Positions 17,451 to 27,703 are shown, numbered from the stretch's first letter. The stretch: DNA of 64,000 nucleotides from Clostridium sp. chh4-2 (GCF_002899675.1 NZ_PKUU01000020.1:1-64000); one strand, 5' to 3'. Translations and numbers: made by a program. Notes: generated from the letters alone by a model not told the origin.

Positions 17451-17939
17451 ATGACTATCAATGAGATCACAAAATTAATTCAGGCAGTATCTGATAATGG
17501 GTTGTCCAGCTTTGAATATCAGCAGGGCGATGAAAAATTGATATTAAAGAAAAAGAAAAATGTTCCTCAGGCACCGGCTCCCGTTGTATTTTCCCAGGCG
17601 CCTGCACCTATGATGGCAGCGCCGGCTATGCCGATGGCAGCACCTGCAGTTTCTATGCCTGTTGAGACGGAAGAAGAGAAGCAGGAAACTGTTCTGATCG
17701 GTTCCGACAACGTGGTTGTTTCTCCTTTGGTGGGAACTTTCTATAATGCAGCTTCTCCTGATTCCGAGCCGTTTGTAAAAGTGGGCGATGTGGTAAAAAA
17801 GGGTCAGGTTCTGGGCATTATTGAAGCGATGAAGCTTATGAATGAGATTGAAAGCGAGTTTGACGGAGTGGTGGAAGCGATTCTTGTCAATAACGAAGAT
17901 GTTGTAGAATATGGTCAGCCATTGTTCAGAATCCGCTGA
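17451..17939 (+). CDS. accB: biotin carboxyl carrier protein of acetyl-CoA carboxylase
   Basis: A 162-residue protein. A short N-terminal domain, an Ala/Pro/Met-rich flexible linker (about residues 38-72) and a C-terminal biotinyl domain with EAMKLMNE, where Lys128 takes the biotin. It shuttles carboxyl groups between AccC and AccDA. Follows fabF by 13 bp. Confidence 0.96.
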   Translation: MTINEITKLIQAVSDNGLSSFEYQQGDEKLILKKKKNVPQAPAPVVFSQAPAPMMAAPAMPMAAPAVSMPVETEEEKQETVLIGSDNVVVSPLVGTFYNAASPDSEPFVKVGDVVKKGQVLGIIEAMKLMNEIESEFDGVVEAILVNNEDVVEYGQPLFRIR

Positions 17940-17997
17940 TTAAGAGACAGGGCCGGGGAGATCACATCTCTCCGGCCGGAGAAAGTGAGGTATTAAC

Positions 17998-18420
17998 ATG
18001 CTGGGAATTAAAGAAATTCAGGAAATCATTCCTCATAGACATCCATTTCTTCTGATCGACTGTATCGAAGAGCTGGAACCGGGTGTGAAAGCCGTAGGAT
18101 ATAAATGCATTACTTATAATGAGCCTCAGTTTGAAGGCCATTTTCCACAGGAACCTGTTATGCCGGGCGTGCTCATGATTGAGGCATTGGCTCAGGTAGG
18201 CGCGGTTGCCATATTGAGCGTAGAGGGAAATAAGGGAAAGACTGCTTATTTCGGCGGAATCAACAATGCGAAGTTTAAGAAAAAAGTGGTTCCGGGCGAT
18301 AAGCTCAAGCTGGAATGTGAGATTATCAAGCAGAAAGGGCCGGTTGGAGTTGGCAAAGCTACAGCCACCGTTGACGGTAAGATCGCAGTAACAGCAGAAT
18401 TGACATTTATGGTGGGATAA
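17998..18420 (+). CDS. fabZ: 3-hydroxyacyl-ACP dehydratase
   Basis: A 140-residue hot-dog-fold enzyme with the catalytic His in [10 protein letters not shown] and Glu in [14 protein letters not shown]. It removes water from 3-hydroxyacyl-ACP. Preceded by a CCGGCCGG-like hairpin and a GTGAGG site. Confidence 0.96.
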   Translation: MLGIKEIQEIIPHRHPFLLIDCIEELEPGVKAVGYKCITYNEPQFEGHFPQEPVMPGVLMIEALAQVGAVAILSVEGNKGKTAYFGGINNAKFKKKVVPGDKLKLECEIIKQKGPVGVGKATATVDGKIAVTAELTFMVG

Positions 18421-18494
18421 TTATTATTCTGAGCGTCCGCCCAGGTTTTAAACGGATTACAAGGCCGCAGCCAGCGGCAGCATGAGAGGTAAAT

Positions 18495-19847
18495 ATGTTT
18501 GATAAAATTTTGATAGCCAATCGAGGCGAAATCGCGGTGCGGATCATCCGCGCGTGCAGAGAAATGGGAATTAAGACCGTTGCAGTTTATTCAGAAGCGG
18601 ATAAGGACTGTCTTCATACGCTGTTGGCGGATGAAGCGATCTGTATCGGCCCGGCCTCTTCCACGCAGAGTTATTTGAATATGGAGAGAATCCTGACAGC
18701 TACGGTTGCCATGAAAGCGGATGCCATTCATCCGGGATTTGGATTTTTATCTGAAAATGCCCGTTTTGCTGAGCTTTGTGAGAAGTGCAATATCACATTT
18801 ATCGGCCCGTCTGCGGATATTATTAACCGTATGGGCAATAAATCAGAAGCCAGAAAGACCATGATGGAAGCAGGCGTGCCGGTTGTTCCGGGCAGCAAGG
18901 AAGCTGTTTATACGGTGGAGGAAGGCCTTAAAATGGCTAAGGAGATCGGTTTTCCCGTCATGATTAAAGCGTCTTCAGGCGGCGGCGGAAAGGGCATGAG
19001 AATCTCTTATAACGAAGAGGATTTCGAAGCGAATTTCCAGAACGCACAGATGGAGTCTGTCAAAGGCTTTTCCGACGATACCATGTATATTGAAAAATAT
19101 ATTGAAAAACCGAGACATATTGAATTTCAGATCATGGCCGACAAGCACGGCAATGTTGTTCATTTAGGAGAGCGTGACTGTTCTATCCAGAGACGCCACC
19201 AGAAAGTATTGGAGGAATCCCCTTCTATGGCGATTTCACCGGAACTGCGGGCGCGGATGGGTGAGACTGCCGTTAAAGCGGCTAAAGCAGTTGGATATGA
19301 GAATGCGGGAACGATTGAATTTTTGCTGGATAAGGATAAAAACTTTTATTTCATGGAGATGAATACCCGAATTCAGGTTGAACATCCGGTTACAGAGATG
19401 GTTTCAGGCATGGATCTTATTAAAGAACAGATCAGAGTAGCTGCCGGAGAACCGTTAAGCGTCAGCCAGGATCAGGTAAGGCTCAGCGGACATGCGATCG
19501 AATGCAGAATTAATGCGGAAAATCCGTCTAAAAACTTCATGCCGTGTCCGGGACTGATCACCAATGTCCATGTGCCTGGCGGAAACGGAGTCCGCATCGA
19601 TTCCCATATTTACAGCGATTATAAGGTTCCGGCCAATTATGATTCCATGCTTTTGAAACTGATTGTCCATGGCAAAGACAGAGCCGATGCCATCGCTAAG
19701 ATGCGCAGCGCATTAGGCGAGCTGATCATTGAAGGTATTGAGACCAATGTGGACTTCCAGTTTGAGATATTAAGCCATCCTGCTTATCAGAGTGGCGATA
19801 CCGATACCCATTTTATTCCGACTTATTTCCCGGAATATTGTAAATAG
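18495..19847 (+). CDS. accC: biotin carboxylase subunit of acetyl-CoA carboxylase
   Basis: A 450-residue ATP-grasp enzyme. KILIANRGEIAVRIIRA at the N-terminus, the Gly-rich loop ASSGGGGKGMRI, and EMNTRIQVEHPVTEMV in the catalytic core are standard. It carboxylates the biotin of AccB with bicarbonate and ATP. A GCCGC-agcca-GCGGC hairpin and GAGAGG precede the ATG. Confidence 0.96.
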   Translation: MFDKILIANRGEIAVRIIRACREMGIKTVAVYSEADKDCLHTLLADEAICIGPASSTQSYLNMERILTATVAMKADAIHPGFGFLSENARFAELCEKCNITFIGPSADIINRMGNKSEARKTMMEAGVPVVPGSKEAVYTVEEGLKMAKEIGFPVMIKASSGGGGKGMRISYNEEDFEANFQNAQMESVKGFSDDTMYIEKYIEKPRHIEFQIMADKHGNVVHLGERDCSIQRRHQKVLEESPSMAISPELRARMGETAVKAAKAVGYENAGTIEFLLDKDKNFYFMEMNTRIQVEHPVTEMVSGMDLIKEQIRVAAGEPLSVSQDQVRLSGHAIECRINAENPSKNFMPCPGLITNVHVPGGNGVRIDSHIYSDYKVPANYDSMLLKLIVHGKDRADAIAKMRSALGELIIEGIETNVDFQFEILSHPAYQSGDTDTHFIPTYFPEYCK

Positions 19848-19890
19848 CCTGAGGCATAAAAAGCCGCCTGTATGAAAGGGAGTAATCCAG

Positions 19891-21618
19891 ATGTTAAGAG
19901 ATATGTTCAAAAAGACTTATACATTGATCGATACAAAGTATAAATCTTCATCAAAACCAGATGAGCCAAACATTCCTCAGGGGCTTTGGAGAAAATGTAA
20001 TAAATGTGGACAGCCGGTTTATGTTGAGGATGTGAAAAACAATTATTATATTTGCCCAAAATGCAACGGATATTTCCGTGTTCATGCCTATAGAAGGATT
20101 GAGATGGTCATCGATGACGGCACCTTTGAGGAATGGGATAAGGAGATGGAATTTTCCAATCCTTTGAATTTCCCGGGATATGAGAAAAAGGTGGAAGCAG
20201 TCAAGGAAAAATCAAAATTAAATGAAGCGATTGTGATCGGTAAGGGAGAAATTAACGGTCAGAAGACGGTTATCGGAGTCTGTGACGCCAGATTCCTTAT
20301 GAGCAGTATGGGACACAACGTGGGTGAGAAGATCACCAATGCCGTGGAACGCGCTACAAAGGAAAAACTTCCGGTGATTATTTTCGCATGTTCAGGCGGC
20401 GCCAGAATGCAGGAGGGAATCGTGTCCCTGATGCAGATGGCTAAAACCTCGGCCGCTCTTAAAAAACACCATGAAGCAGGGCAGCTGTTCATCAGCGTTC
20501 TGACCGATCCGACGACTGGAGGAGTTACGGCCAGCTTTGCGATGTTAGGAGATATTATCCTGGCGGAGCCCAATGCTTTGATCGGTTTTGCAGGCCCAAG
20601 GGTAATCCAGCAGACCATCGGACAGAAGCTTCCGGAGGGATTCCAGAGATCGGAGTTCCTGTTGAAGCATGGATTTGTGGATAAGATCGTAGAGCGGGAG
20701 GATTTAAAGGACACATTGTATGCGATCCTGAAACTCCATTCGGCTGAAACACATAAAATTCCTGATTTAGAAACAGTTTGTGGAAATATCCCGCAGGAGT
20801 CTGTGGAAAAACATCATAAAAAACAGGATGCCTGTGGAAAAACTCCGTGGGATACCGTTCTTTTGTCCAGAAAATCGGACCGTCCGGTTGCTACGGATTA
20901 TATAGACATGATATTCGACGATTTTATGGAGTTCCACGGCGACCGTTACTTCGGCGACGACGGAGCGATTGTGGGCGGCATCGCCACATTCCACGGAATT
21001 CCGGTGACTGTAATCGGACAGCAGAAGGGCAAGAACACCAAGGACAACATTAAATGCAATTTTGGAATGCCTTCTCCGGACGGTTATAGAAAGGCGCTTC
21101 GCTTAATGAAGCAGGCAGAGACGTTTAAACGCCCTGTAATCTGCTTTGTGGATACACCAGGGGCTTTCTGCGGCCTGGAAGCGGAGGAACGGGGACAGGG
21201 TGAGGCTATCGCCAGAAACCTGTTTGAAATGGCAAGTTTGACAGTGCCTGTGCTCTCCGTTGTGATCGGTGAAGGCGGAAGCGGCGGAGCGCTGGCTATG
21301 GCGGTTGCCAACCAGGTCTGGATGCTTGAAAATGCCATCTATTCTATCCTTTCACCGGAGGGATTTGCTTCAATTCTCTGGAAGGACAGCAAACGTGCGG
21401 ATGAAGCGGCTAAGGTCATGAAGATCACTGCTAAGGATCTTTTAGACATGGGATTGATTGAAAAAGTGATTCCTGAAACAGAGCCTGCGTGTCACGACAA
21501 TCTGGATGTACTCTGCAGCTATTTGACAGAGGGAATGAAGGAATTTTTGAAAGAATATAGTGAAATGAGCGGCGAAGAGATTGCCAATCAGAGATATGAG
21601 AGATTTAGGAGAATGTAA
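19891..21618 (+). CDS. accDA: fused acetyl-CoA carboxylase carboxyltransferase (beta-alpha)
   Basis: A 575-residue fusion. Residues 1 to about 285 are AccD, with the zinc ribbon C36-C39-C55-C58 and the GGARMQEG loop; residues about 310-575 are AccA ([42 protein letters not shown]). A linker rich in His and Lys ([17 protein letters not shown]) joins them. Most bacteria encode the two halves separately. The fused protein transfers the carboxyl group from biotin to acetyl-CoA, completing the complex with AccB and AccC. The frame is unbroken, and its stop overlaps the next ATG by one base. Confidence 0.95.
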   Translation: MLRDMFKKTYTLIDTKYKSSSKPDEPNIPQGLWRKCNKCGQPVYVEDVKNNYYICPKCNGYFRVHAYRRIEMVIDDGTFEEWDKEMEFSNPLNFPGYEKKVEAVKEKSKLNEAIVIGKGEINGQKTVIGVCDARFLMSSMGHNVGEKITNAVERATKEKLPVIIFACSGGARMQEGIVSLMQMAKTSAALKKHHEAGQLFISVLTDPTTGGVTASFAMLGDIILAEPNALIGFAGPRVIQQTIGQKLPEGFQRSEFLLKHGFVDKIVEREDLKDTLYAILKLHSAETHKIPDLETVCGNIPQESVEKHHKKQDACGKTPWDTVLLSRKSDRPVATDYIDMIFDDFMEFHGDRYFGDDGAIVGGIATFHGIPVTVIGQQKGKNTKDNIKCNFGMPSPDGYRKALRLMKQAETFKRPVICFVDTPGAFCGLEAEERGQGEAIARNLFEMASLTVPVLSVVIGEGGSGGALAMAVANQVWMLENAIYSILSPEGFASILWKDSKRADEAAKVMKITAKDLLDMGLIEKVIPETEPACHDNLDVLCSYLTEGMKEFLKEYSEMSGEEIANQRYERFRRM

Positions 21619-22742
21619 TGAGCCAGTTACCATCATTAAAAATAGGTGATTTAACCGTAGACAGGCCAATTATTCAGGGCGGAATGGGAGTGGGAATCAG
21701 TCTGTCTTCCCTGGCCGGAGCCGTGGCGAAAGCAGGCGGAATGGGCATTATCTCCACCGCGCAAATTGGTTTTCGGGACGCTGAATTCTCGAAAAATCCT
21801 CAGAATGCGAATCTTCGCGCCATTAAAACTGAATTGGATAAAGCAAGGGCCATCGCTCCTAAGGGAGTGATCGGCTTCAATATCATGGTTGCCACGAAAA
21901 ACTATGCCGAATATGTAAAGGCGGCGGTAAAAGCGGGCGCGGATATCATCATATCAGGCGCAGGACTTCCGATTTCCCTGCCTGAATATGTGTCGGAAGC
22001 TGCAGCCGATATGGGCGGGAAGGTGAAAACCAAGATTGCTCCTATCGTCTCGTCTGCCAAATCGGCTATGGTTATCTGTAAGATGTGGGACAGAAAGTAT
22101 AAAAAAGCACCGGATCTGGTGGTTATCGAAGGGCCTCTGGCCGGGGGCCACCTGGGATTTTCCAGAGAAGAGCTGACAGAATACGGCGCGGATACGGATG
22201 ATGTTCCATCCACATATAAGCGGATTCAGTATGATGAAGAGATCAAACGGATTCTGACTGTTATAAAAGAGTATGGTGAGAAGTATAAAAAGAAGATTCC
22301 GGTTGTGACAGCCGGGGGAATCTATACCCATGAGGATGTGGTGCACCAGTTTGAACTGGGGGCGGACGGAGTCCAGGTGGGAACCCGTTTTGTTACGACG
22401 GAAGAATGTGACGCGCCGATGGAATACAAACAGGCGTACATCAATGCTTCGAAAGAGGATATTGTGATCACGAAAAGTCCGGTGGGAATGCCGGGGCGCG
22501 CGATTAAGAATACATTTTTAAACCATGTTGCAGGAGAGCGGGAAAAGATCGAACACTGCTTTTTATGTTTGGAACATTGCAATCCGGCAATAACGCCTTA
22601 CTGCATTACGAAAGCATTGATTAATGCGGCAAAAGGGGATTTGGACCATGCGCTGCTGTTCTGCGGGAGCAATGCGTATAGGGCGGAGAAGATTGAAACT
22701 GTGGAAGCGGTTATGAATGAATTGGCTGAGGGGACGCTTTAA
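21618..22742 (+). CDS. nitronate monooxygenase/FabK-like flavoprotein with Cys-rich tail
   Basis: A 374-residue FMN TIM-barrel protein related to FabK and 2-nitropropane dioxygenase (PIIQGGMGVGISLSSLAGAVAKAGGMGIIS; IEGPLAGGHLGF; PVVTAGGIYTHEDV; GADGVQVGTRF). It differs from FabK by an insert near residues 45-65 and a C-terminal extension with CFLCLEHCNP and further Cys. It is translationally coupled to accDA (1-base overlap) and is the last gene before the terminator. A second enoyl reductase, a nitronate-detoxifying enzyme, or an unsaturated fatty acid enzyme are all possible; sequence alone does not decide. Confidence 0.85.
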   Translation: MSQLPSLKIGDLTVDRPIIQGGMGVGISLSSLAGAVAKAGGMGIISTAQIGFRDAEFSKNPQNANLRAIKTELDKARAIAPKGVIGFNIMVATKNYAEYVKAAVKAGADIIISGAGLPISLPEYVSEAAADMGGKVKTKIAPIVSSAKSAMVICKMWDRKYKKAPDLVVIEGPLAGGHLGFSREELTEYGADTDDVPSTYKRIQYDEEIKRILTVIKEYGEKYKKKIPVVTAGGIYTHEDVVHQFELGADGVQVGTRFVTTEECDAPMEYKQAYINASKEDIVITKSPVGMPGRAIKNTFLNHVAGEREKIEHCFLCLEHCNPAITPYCITKALINAAKGDLDHALLFCGSNAYRAEKIETVEAVMNELAEGTL

Positions 22743-22770
22743 AGAAGGGGAACCTAAGACCCGCAAGGGT

Positions 22771-22805
22771 AAAAAGAGACAGGGCGCTGCCCTGTCTCTT
22801 TTTTT
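22771..22805 (+). terminator. terminator of the fab operon
   Basis: A 15-bp perfect stem (22771-22785 with 22789-22803), triloop GCT, and T-run. The A-rich left arm makes it work on both strands, ending the fab operon and the convergent DUF917 gene. Confidence 0.93.
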
Positions 22806-22819
22806 CGGCTGTTGTTTGG

Positions 22820-23902
22820 CTAGAACAGTTCCTCATTAAAACGAACTAACTCCTTATTTAAGATCTCTTCTACTTCCACATAAAGTTCTTTCTGATACAT
22901 TCCGCCGCCCAAGATCAGCTGGTCCTTCGGAATAATTATCATAATAACATCCATATCATCTTTTATCTCAGCGCTGGAAACCGCCAGTCCTGTCTTTGCG
23001 TCCAGAGTGCATAACAGATCCGGGAAGGTTCCTATGCGTTCGCCGTTCTTTTCCAGAGTCATATATTCATTCCAATAAGTGAGTTCATAATCATCGGCAT
23101 CTGATTTTACGTGAAGAGATCCCACATCATATCCGCCGTCCATACACAGTTCATAATCGCTGGTTATGCCGCGGCATACCACTTTGGCTTTATAATTATC
23201 CTCCAGGAATTTTAAGATGCCCTCTACGTCATCTTTGTGATCCAGATACCCTTTTCCGATGGCCAGAGCCTGTGCGATTGCGCCTACTGCCGCATGATTT
23301 TTAGCATATTCTGCGGTAACCGGATTGCGGAGCACGCAGCACATTCCTCCGTCCACAACTGCCGTCTGGCGGATCATATGAGAGGTGGTTTTTAAGCTTC
23401 CTTTTGCGATGGTTTCCACATAATTATCGCCTTTGCCGCCGCATGCGGTCTGAACTGTTATGTAGTCAGGAATCTGGTTTAAACCAATGCTTCCCATGGT
23501 TCCTGTAGGATGTGCGCGGCCGTTGCTTGGCGCGTCTACAAGAGGGATGCCGGTAATGGACGAGATCACCCAGCCGTTTGAAGTGGACACGCCGCCGTTT
23601 TCACAGGTGGTAAAACCGGCTATTTTCGTTCCGCTGTTCATCTCAAAATTTTTCAGCACTGTTTTCCAGTGGTCAATGGTAACGCAGGTATCCTTTGCGG
23701 ACGGTGCTCCTACCATGGAAACATTTACGATTGTATCGTCCTGGTTCATCTCATCAATGTCCATCATAATGAGCTCATCCGTATGGCGGAATGCTTCTTC
23801 CAGCGCGTCAAGGCCGAGCTGAAGGTTTCCGCCGCCGCCGCCGCCCAGCAGAAGTCCCCCATAAAGAGCCTGAAGGCAAAGATCTTTTGTTAATTTAATC
23901 AT
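22820..23902 (-). CDS. DUF917 family protein (S-methyl thiohydantoin desulfurase-like)
   Basis: A 360-residue protein of the DUF917 family, which databases now name after an S-methyl thiohydantoin desulfurase domain. The Gly-rich start GGLLLGGGGGGNLQLGLDAL (about 15-34) and APSNGRAHPTGTMGSIGL are characteristic; a conserved Cys lies in QTACGGKGDN. Relatives are linked to hydantoin utilisation genes. GGAGG precedes the ATG. It is downstream of the nitroreductase and DUF6092 genes and across from the OPT/AroM genes, with which this family often clusters. The real substrate is not known. Confidence 0.85.
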   Translation of the reverse strand: MIKLTKDLCLQALYGGLLLGGGGGGNLQLGLDALEEAFRHTDELIMMDIDEMNQDDTIVNVSMVGAPSAKDTCVTIDHWKTVLKNFEMNSGTKIAGFTTCENGGVSTSNGWVISSITGIPLVDAPSNGRAHPTGTMGSIGLNQIPDYITVQTACGGKGDNYVETIAKGSLKTTSHMIRQTAVVDGGMCCVLRNPVTAEYAKNHAAVGAIAQALAIGKGYLDHKDDVEGILKFLEDNYKAKVVCRGITSDYELCMDGGYDVGSLHVKSDADDYELTYWNEYMTLEKNGERIGTFPDLLCTLDAKTGLAVSSAEIKDDMDVIMIIIPKDQLILGGGMYQKELYVEVEEILNKELVRFNEELF

Positions 23903-23987
23903 ATAAAACCTCCTCCTAATTAAAATTCTAACAATAGTCTATAAACAGTCTAATTGTTATACAAATTTTTGTCAATTGCAATTAAAG

Positions 23988-24257
23988 TTAAATACAGTCT
24001 ACCAGTTTTGCTGCCGCATCCTGAAGCATTTGGTAAAATGCTTTTTCGTCGGACATTGTTTTTCCTTTTCCATTTTCAATCAATTCAATCAGTTCTTTTA
24101 GGTTCTGATTTTCAGGATCTTCCGAAAGAATCAGGCGGCAAAGCCGCTGCGAGGCTTCGATCATGCGGAGAGGGCCGTAAATCCTGGGTTCGCCCTCTAA
24201 TCCGGCGGCGCTGGTTATCATATAGACCAGCAGTTCAAAATAATCATTCTGATTCAT
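23988..24257 (-). CDS. DUF6092-like small protein
   Basis: An 89-residue helical protein. The start NDYFELLVYMITSAAGLEGEPRIYGPLRMIEASQRL and the short Asp/Glu-rich remainder match the small DUF6092 type found next to OPT transporters and nitroreductases; the assignment is from memory of that pattern. It overlaps the nitroreductase gene by 14 bp, so the two are translated together. Function unknown. Confidence 0.7.
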   Translation of the reverse strand: MNQNDYFELLVYMITSAAGLEGEPRIYGPLRMIEASQRLCRLILSEDPENQNLKELIELIENGKGKTMSDEKAFYQMLQDAAAKLVDCI

Positions 24258-24786
24258 TGTTTTCCTCCCATGTATTAAAATGTACGATTTCTTCCAAGGA
24301 CTTTCGGCGGGCGGTTCTTGGTTCGCCTGTGGGATAGCCGATGGAGATGAGAAGTTCCATGCGGAAATGTTCGGGTAATTTCAGGATCTTTTTTACAGCT
24401 GCCGCATTATAGGATTTGATGGCGCAGGTGCCCAGGCCCAGTTCCACGGCTTCCAGCATGATGTTTTCCGCCGCCATGGAAGCATCCATCATGCAGCCAT
24501 AGACTTCTGAGTTGGGAGAACCGTGTTTTAACGCATAATCCATGTCGGAGCAGATTGCCATGATAACGGGCGGTTTTCCGCTCAGGCCGGGGCTGAATAA
24601 ATCCACTTTGCGGACCAGGTCCGGATCGGTGATAAAAAAGAATTTCCAGGCTTGTAAGTTGCTGGCGCTGGGAGCCAGCCTTCCTGCTTCCGCCAGCTTT
24701 AAAAGCAGTTCATCGGAAACCGGGCGGCTGTCAAATGACCGGATACTTCGTCTTAGTTTGATTGCTACTGATACATCCATACGCAT
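24244..24786 (-). CDS. nitroreductase family flavoprotein
   Basis: A 180-residue FMN-binding nitroreductase. RRSIRSFDSRPVSDELLLKLAEAGRLAPSASNLQAWKF carries the FMN-phosphate and isoalloxazine contacts, with GLGTCAIKSYN and IGYPTGEPR in the C-terminal part. Members reduce nitroaromatics, quinones or enones; the physiological substrate here is open. A second in-frame ATG at 24780 has better spacing from AAGGAA, so the protein may be two residues shorter. First gene of the minus-strand operon running to DUF917. Confidence 0.88.
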   Translation of the reverse strand: MRMDVSVAIKLRRSIRSFDSRPVSDELLLKLAEAGRLAPSASNLQAWKFFFITDPDLVRKVDLFSPGLSGKPPVIMAICSDMDYALKHGSPNSEVYGCMMDASMAAENIMLEAVELGLGTCAIKSYNAAAVKKILKLPEHFRMELLISIGYPTGEPRTARRKSLEEIVHFNTWEENNESE

Positions 24787-24972
24787 TTCCTTTCCTAAAC
24801 GGCCAGAATGATGGGTTACGGCCGAAAAAATAAAAAATCCTTGCTGATTTACATAGTTATATTATAATTTAAAGTGACAGTTCAGGGAAGTAAAAGCGGG
24901 GAATCCGAAAAGATATTCTGCCCTGAAAAGTTATTGTTTTGATAGAAACAAACTTGAGGAGGAGCCGCCGCT

Positions 24973-25911
24973 ATGGATTACTTTTTTATAATATTTCCCA
25001 AACTGCTGAGTTTTTTATTATTGATTTTAATGGGTTATGTGGTATCAAAATTGGGAATTGTGAAGGAATGCAGTTTGTCCTCCATATCCGGACTTTTGAT
25101 AAAGCTGGTGCTGCCCTGCCTTACTGTTTCACTGCTTTATGAAAATAAGACGACATTTGCCGGGCTGTTTGAATATCACAGGGTGGTAATGTGGCAGGTG
25201 GGCATGTATTTTGTAATGGCGGCAGTTGGGATCTTATGCAGCCGTCTGGCAAAACTTCCGCCGCTTACGGCCAGCGTCCATCAGGGATGTATGGTGGGCG
25301 GAAATTATGGTTTTGTGGTAATTCCTCTCATCATGGCGCTGTTTACTGAGGCGGCCGACAGGCAGTATATTCCGATCTGTTCCGCCGTAGATACGGTTGT
25401 CGTGTGGACGCTGGGACTTGCTCTTTTTACAAGGGGAAAAGCAGGATCGTTTAAAGAGCTTGGGAAAAAGCTGTTTAATCCTATTTTGGTTTCTATCTTT
25501 TTCGCCCTTATCATAAATTCCATGGATATTGTACTGCCCGAACCATTTGTGTATGTGGCGGATTCGGTAGGAAATGTGAGTTATAGCATGGGGCTCGTTT
25601 ATCTGGGATGTACGATCTGCTTTTTGAAAAAGCCCGGGCTGTCGGAGCTTAAAAATATTACCATGATTGTGGGAACGAAACTGATTCTCATACCGGCGGC
25701 TGTATTCTTAATATCCTCCTATTTTCTTCCGGTGACGGAGAGCCTGATTCTGATGCTGATCGCGGGCGCGCCTTCGATGACCACCTCCAGCATGATTGCG
25801 AAGCAGTATGGGCTGGATGAGGGATATGCATCCACTGCGGTATTTGTTACGACCATAAGCTGTATGGTGACCATCCCTATTGTGTTTCTTATCACGGCAT
25901 GGATCAGATAG
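24973..25911 (+). CDS. AEC family permease
   Basis: A 312-residue membrane protein with ten predicted helices in two five-helix halves, as in the auxin efflux carrier (AEC) family. Bacterial members such as MleP and MdcF carry organic acids. AGGAGG lies 9 bp before the ATG. It is divergent from the nitroreductase gene and convergent with the OPT gene, so a carboxylate from the pathway encoded around it is a reasonable cargo. Confidence 0.87.
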   Translation: MDYFFIIFPKLLSFLLLILMGYVVSKLGIVKECSLSSISGLLIKLVLPCLTVSLLYENKTTFAGLFEYHRVVMWQVGMYFVMAAVGILCSRLAKLPPLTASVHQGCMVGGNYGFVVIPLIMALFTEAADRQYIPICSAVDTVVVWTLGLALFTRGKAGSFKELGKKLFNPILVSIFFALIINSMDIVLPEPFVYVADSVGNVSYSMGLVYLGCTICFLKKPGLSELKNITMIVGTKLILIPAAVFLISSYFLPVTESLILMLIAGAPSMTTSSMIAKQYGLDEGYASTAVFVTTISCMVTIPIVFLITAWIR

Positions 25912-25915
25912 AGGA

Positions 25916-25984
25916 AAAGGCCGGCGCAATATGAAATTATGCGGCGGCCTTTGTTATGCGGCGGTTTTAACCCGCCGCTTTTTT
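25916..25984. terminator. double terminator between convergent genes
   Basis: First hairpin AAAGGCC (25916-25922) with GGCCTTT (25946-25952) and partial inner pairing; second hairpin GCGGCGG (25958-25964) with CCGCCGC (25972-25978) followed by six T. They separate the AEC and OPT genes. Confidence 0.85.
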
Positions 25985-26029
25985 AGTGGTAACTTTAAAT
26001 GCAGTAATTTTTTATGTAACGCACAGCTG

Positions 26030-27703
26030 TTACTTCTTCTTCGCCAATCCCAGTGTTGCAGTGAAGAAACTGTATACTGCGGCTCCGGCCAAAGCACCGG
26101 CACCCAGGATGTTGAGGATCTGCTCATTTGCTTTATTGCGTTTAACTGCGATATAGCGGATGATAAGACCGACGATAATGGTAACACCGTTCATGGTAGT
26201 TCCAACAAGCAAACCGGTTGCAAACAGAATACCAATCTGTCTGTTTCCGCCGACTAACTGAATGATGGCGCCTGGAATTGCCCAGATAAGAAGCCATTTG
26301 GCAACTTCACTGTTGGTTCCGGCATCGATTGTGGTAGCAAATGTTTTGCTGACAGGTGCGAATAAGCCCTGGTCAAAATATTTGGTAGCCAGGAAAGCAA
26401 CCATGAGGAATGCAATGATAAATGACATCATTTCGCAGTAATACTGCTGTTTTCTTCCTTCTTTTTCCAGTTCCGGATATTCGCCTGAACCTCTCAGAAT
26501 ATAGCCGCATTTTAAATCGTATGCCATATCGGAGAAAGCCGGTCCGGTTGCGGATGTAAAGCCGACTAATACGGCCAATGCTAAAGGCGGGAAGCCTAAA
26601 AGCATACCAACGATCAGGAAGATGAGGGCTGTTGCAAATCCCGGGAACCATCCGGAATACATCGCGGAAATACCGACGATTAATTCGGAAGAAAGCGCTG
26701 CAAATGCTGAAAAAATCAGCCAGATTATAAACATGCCAACGCTCATATCTGAAATTATGCCGCAGATAACAGCCAGAAGAAGAGCTACGGCCATGTAAGC
26801 AACGAAACCGAGTCCTAATGTTTTCTTTAATACTTTCATACTGCTTGTAAATTTACCGGCAGCAGTATCTTCATTACTGCTTTTCTTAAACAGCATGCGC
26901 GCGCATTGAAGAAGAGATACGGCGCCCGCGCCGATCATAACTCCGTGAGGCATGTAGTTAATCATAGCATAATCACTGAATACAAAATTGGAGCCAAACA
27001 GATTGCTGGCCAATGTTGCGGTATGTCCAAATAGGGAGAGGGCAATACTGTTTGTCTTGATAACGCCAATGATAATAGAGCCAACGCCAAGAGCCAGCAT
27101 AGCGAAGAAATCACCAAACCAGGAAACACCAAGAAGGTCTGTAGGGATTCCTGCGATCTTTCCGATCCAGCCGATTGCAATACCGACGATCAACAGAAAT
27201 GCTTTCCGTCCCTTTTCAACAACAGCGAGAATGGATTCAGCAGCAGCTACGCCCGGAGGCCATGCACCTTCTGCCGGATACATCTCTGAGTCAAAGGTTT
27301 TGTAAAGAATCGTAGCGTCGATGCAGGTAGCTAAGAAGACGCCGATCAGCATTGGAAACATTAATTCAGGTTTTCCCATAACTACAGGAATACCGATGGG
27401 AAGAATCAAACAGTTGGCAGCAGAGAATGTTGCACCGGAAATTGCGGTTTGAATCAGATTCTGCCGGTGTACACTTCTGTATTTTTTTAAAAGAGCAACC
27501 GGTATTCTGGAAATCAGAATCGCGAACAAGGCGCCTACAATCGAAGTATTAGGAGTAACACCCGTTCTTACAATCAATTCCAATCCAATAATTGCACCAA
27601 GCGCGCACATAACCACGTTAAGAACTAATACGGTAGGTTCAAACGCCTTTGGATGTTCTGATGCAGGAATAATCAATTCCTGAGGGATTTTTTCTTTCTC
27701 CAT
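26030..27703 (-). CDS. OPT family oligopeptide/metal-chelate transporter
   Basis: A 557-residue transporter of the OPT/YSL superfamily with about 14-16 membrane segments and no ATP-binding domain, so it is a secondary carrier. The N-terminal HPKAFEPTVLVLNVVMCALGAIIGLELIVRTGVTPNTSIVGALFAI and PAEGAWPPGVAAAESI fit the bacterial branch of the family. OPT proteins take up short peptides or their derivatives and siderophore-like chelates. GGAGAG precedes the start. It is divergent from the DUF1177-AroM operon and probably imports its substrate. Confidence 0.9.
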   Translation of the reverse strand: MEKEKIPQELIIPASEHPKAFEPTVLVLNVVMCALGAIIGLELIVRTGVTPNTSIVGALFAILISRIPVALLKKYRSVHRQNLIQTAISGATFSAANCLILPIGIPVVMGKPELMFPMLIGVFLATCIDATILYKTFDSEMYPAEGAWPPGVAAAESILAVVEKGRKAFLLIVGIAIGWIGKIAGIPTDLLGVSWFGDFFAMLALGVGSIIIGVIKTNSIALSLFGHTATLASNLFGSNFVFSDYAMINYMPHGVMIGAGAVSLLQCARMLFKKSSNEDTAAGKFTSSMKVLKKTLGLGFVAYMAVALLLAVICGIISDMSVGMFIIWLIFSAFAALSSELIVGISAMYSGWFPGFATALIFLIVGMLLGFPPLALAVLVGFTSATGPAFSDMAYDLKCGYILRGSGEYPELEKEGRKQQYYCEMMSFIIAFLMVAFLATKYFDQGLFAPVSKTFATTIDAGTNSEVAKWLLIWAIPGAIIQLVGGNRQIGILFATGLLVGTTMNGVTIIVGLIIRYIAVKRNKANEQILNILGAGALAGAAVYSFFTATLGLAKKK

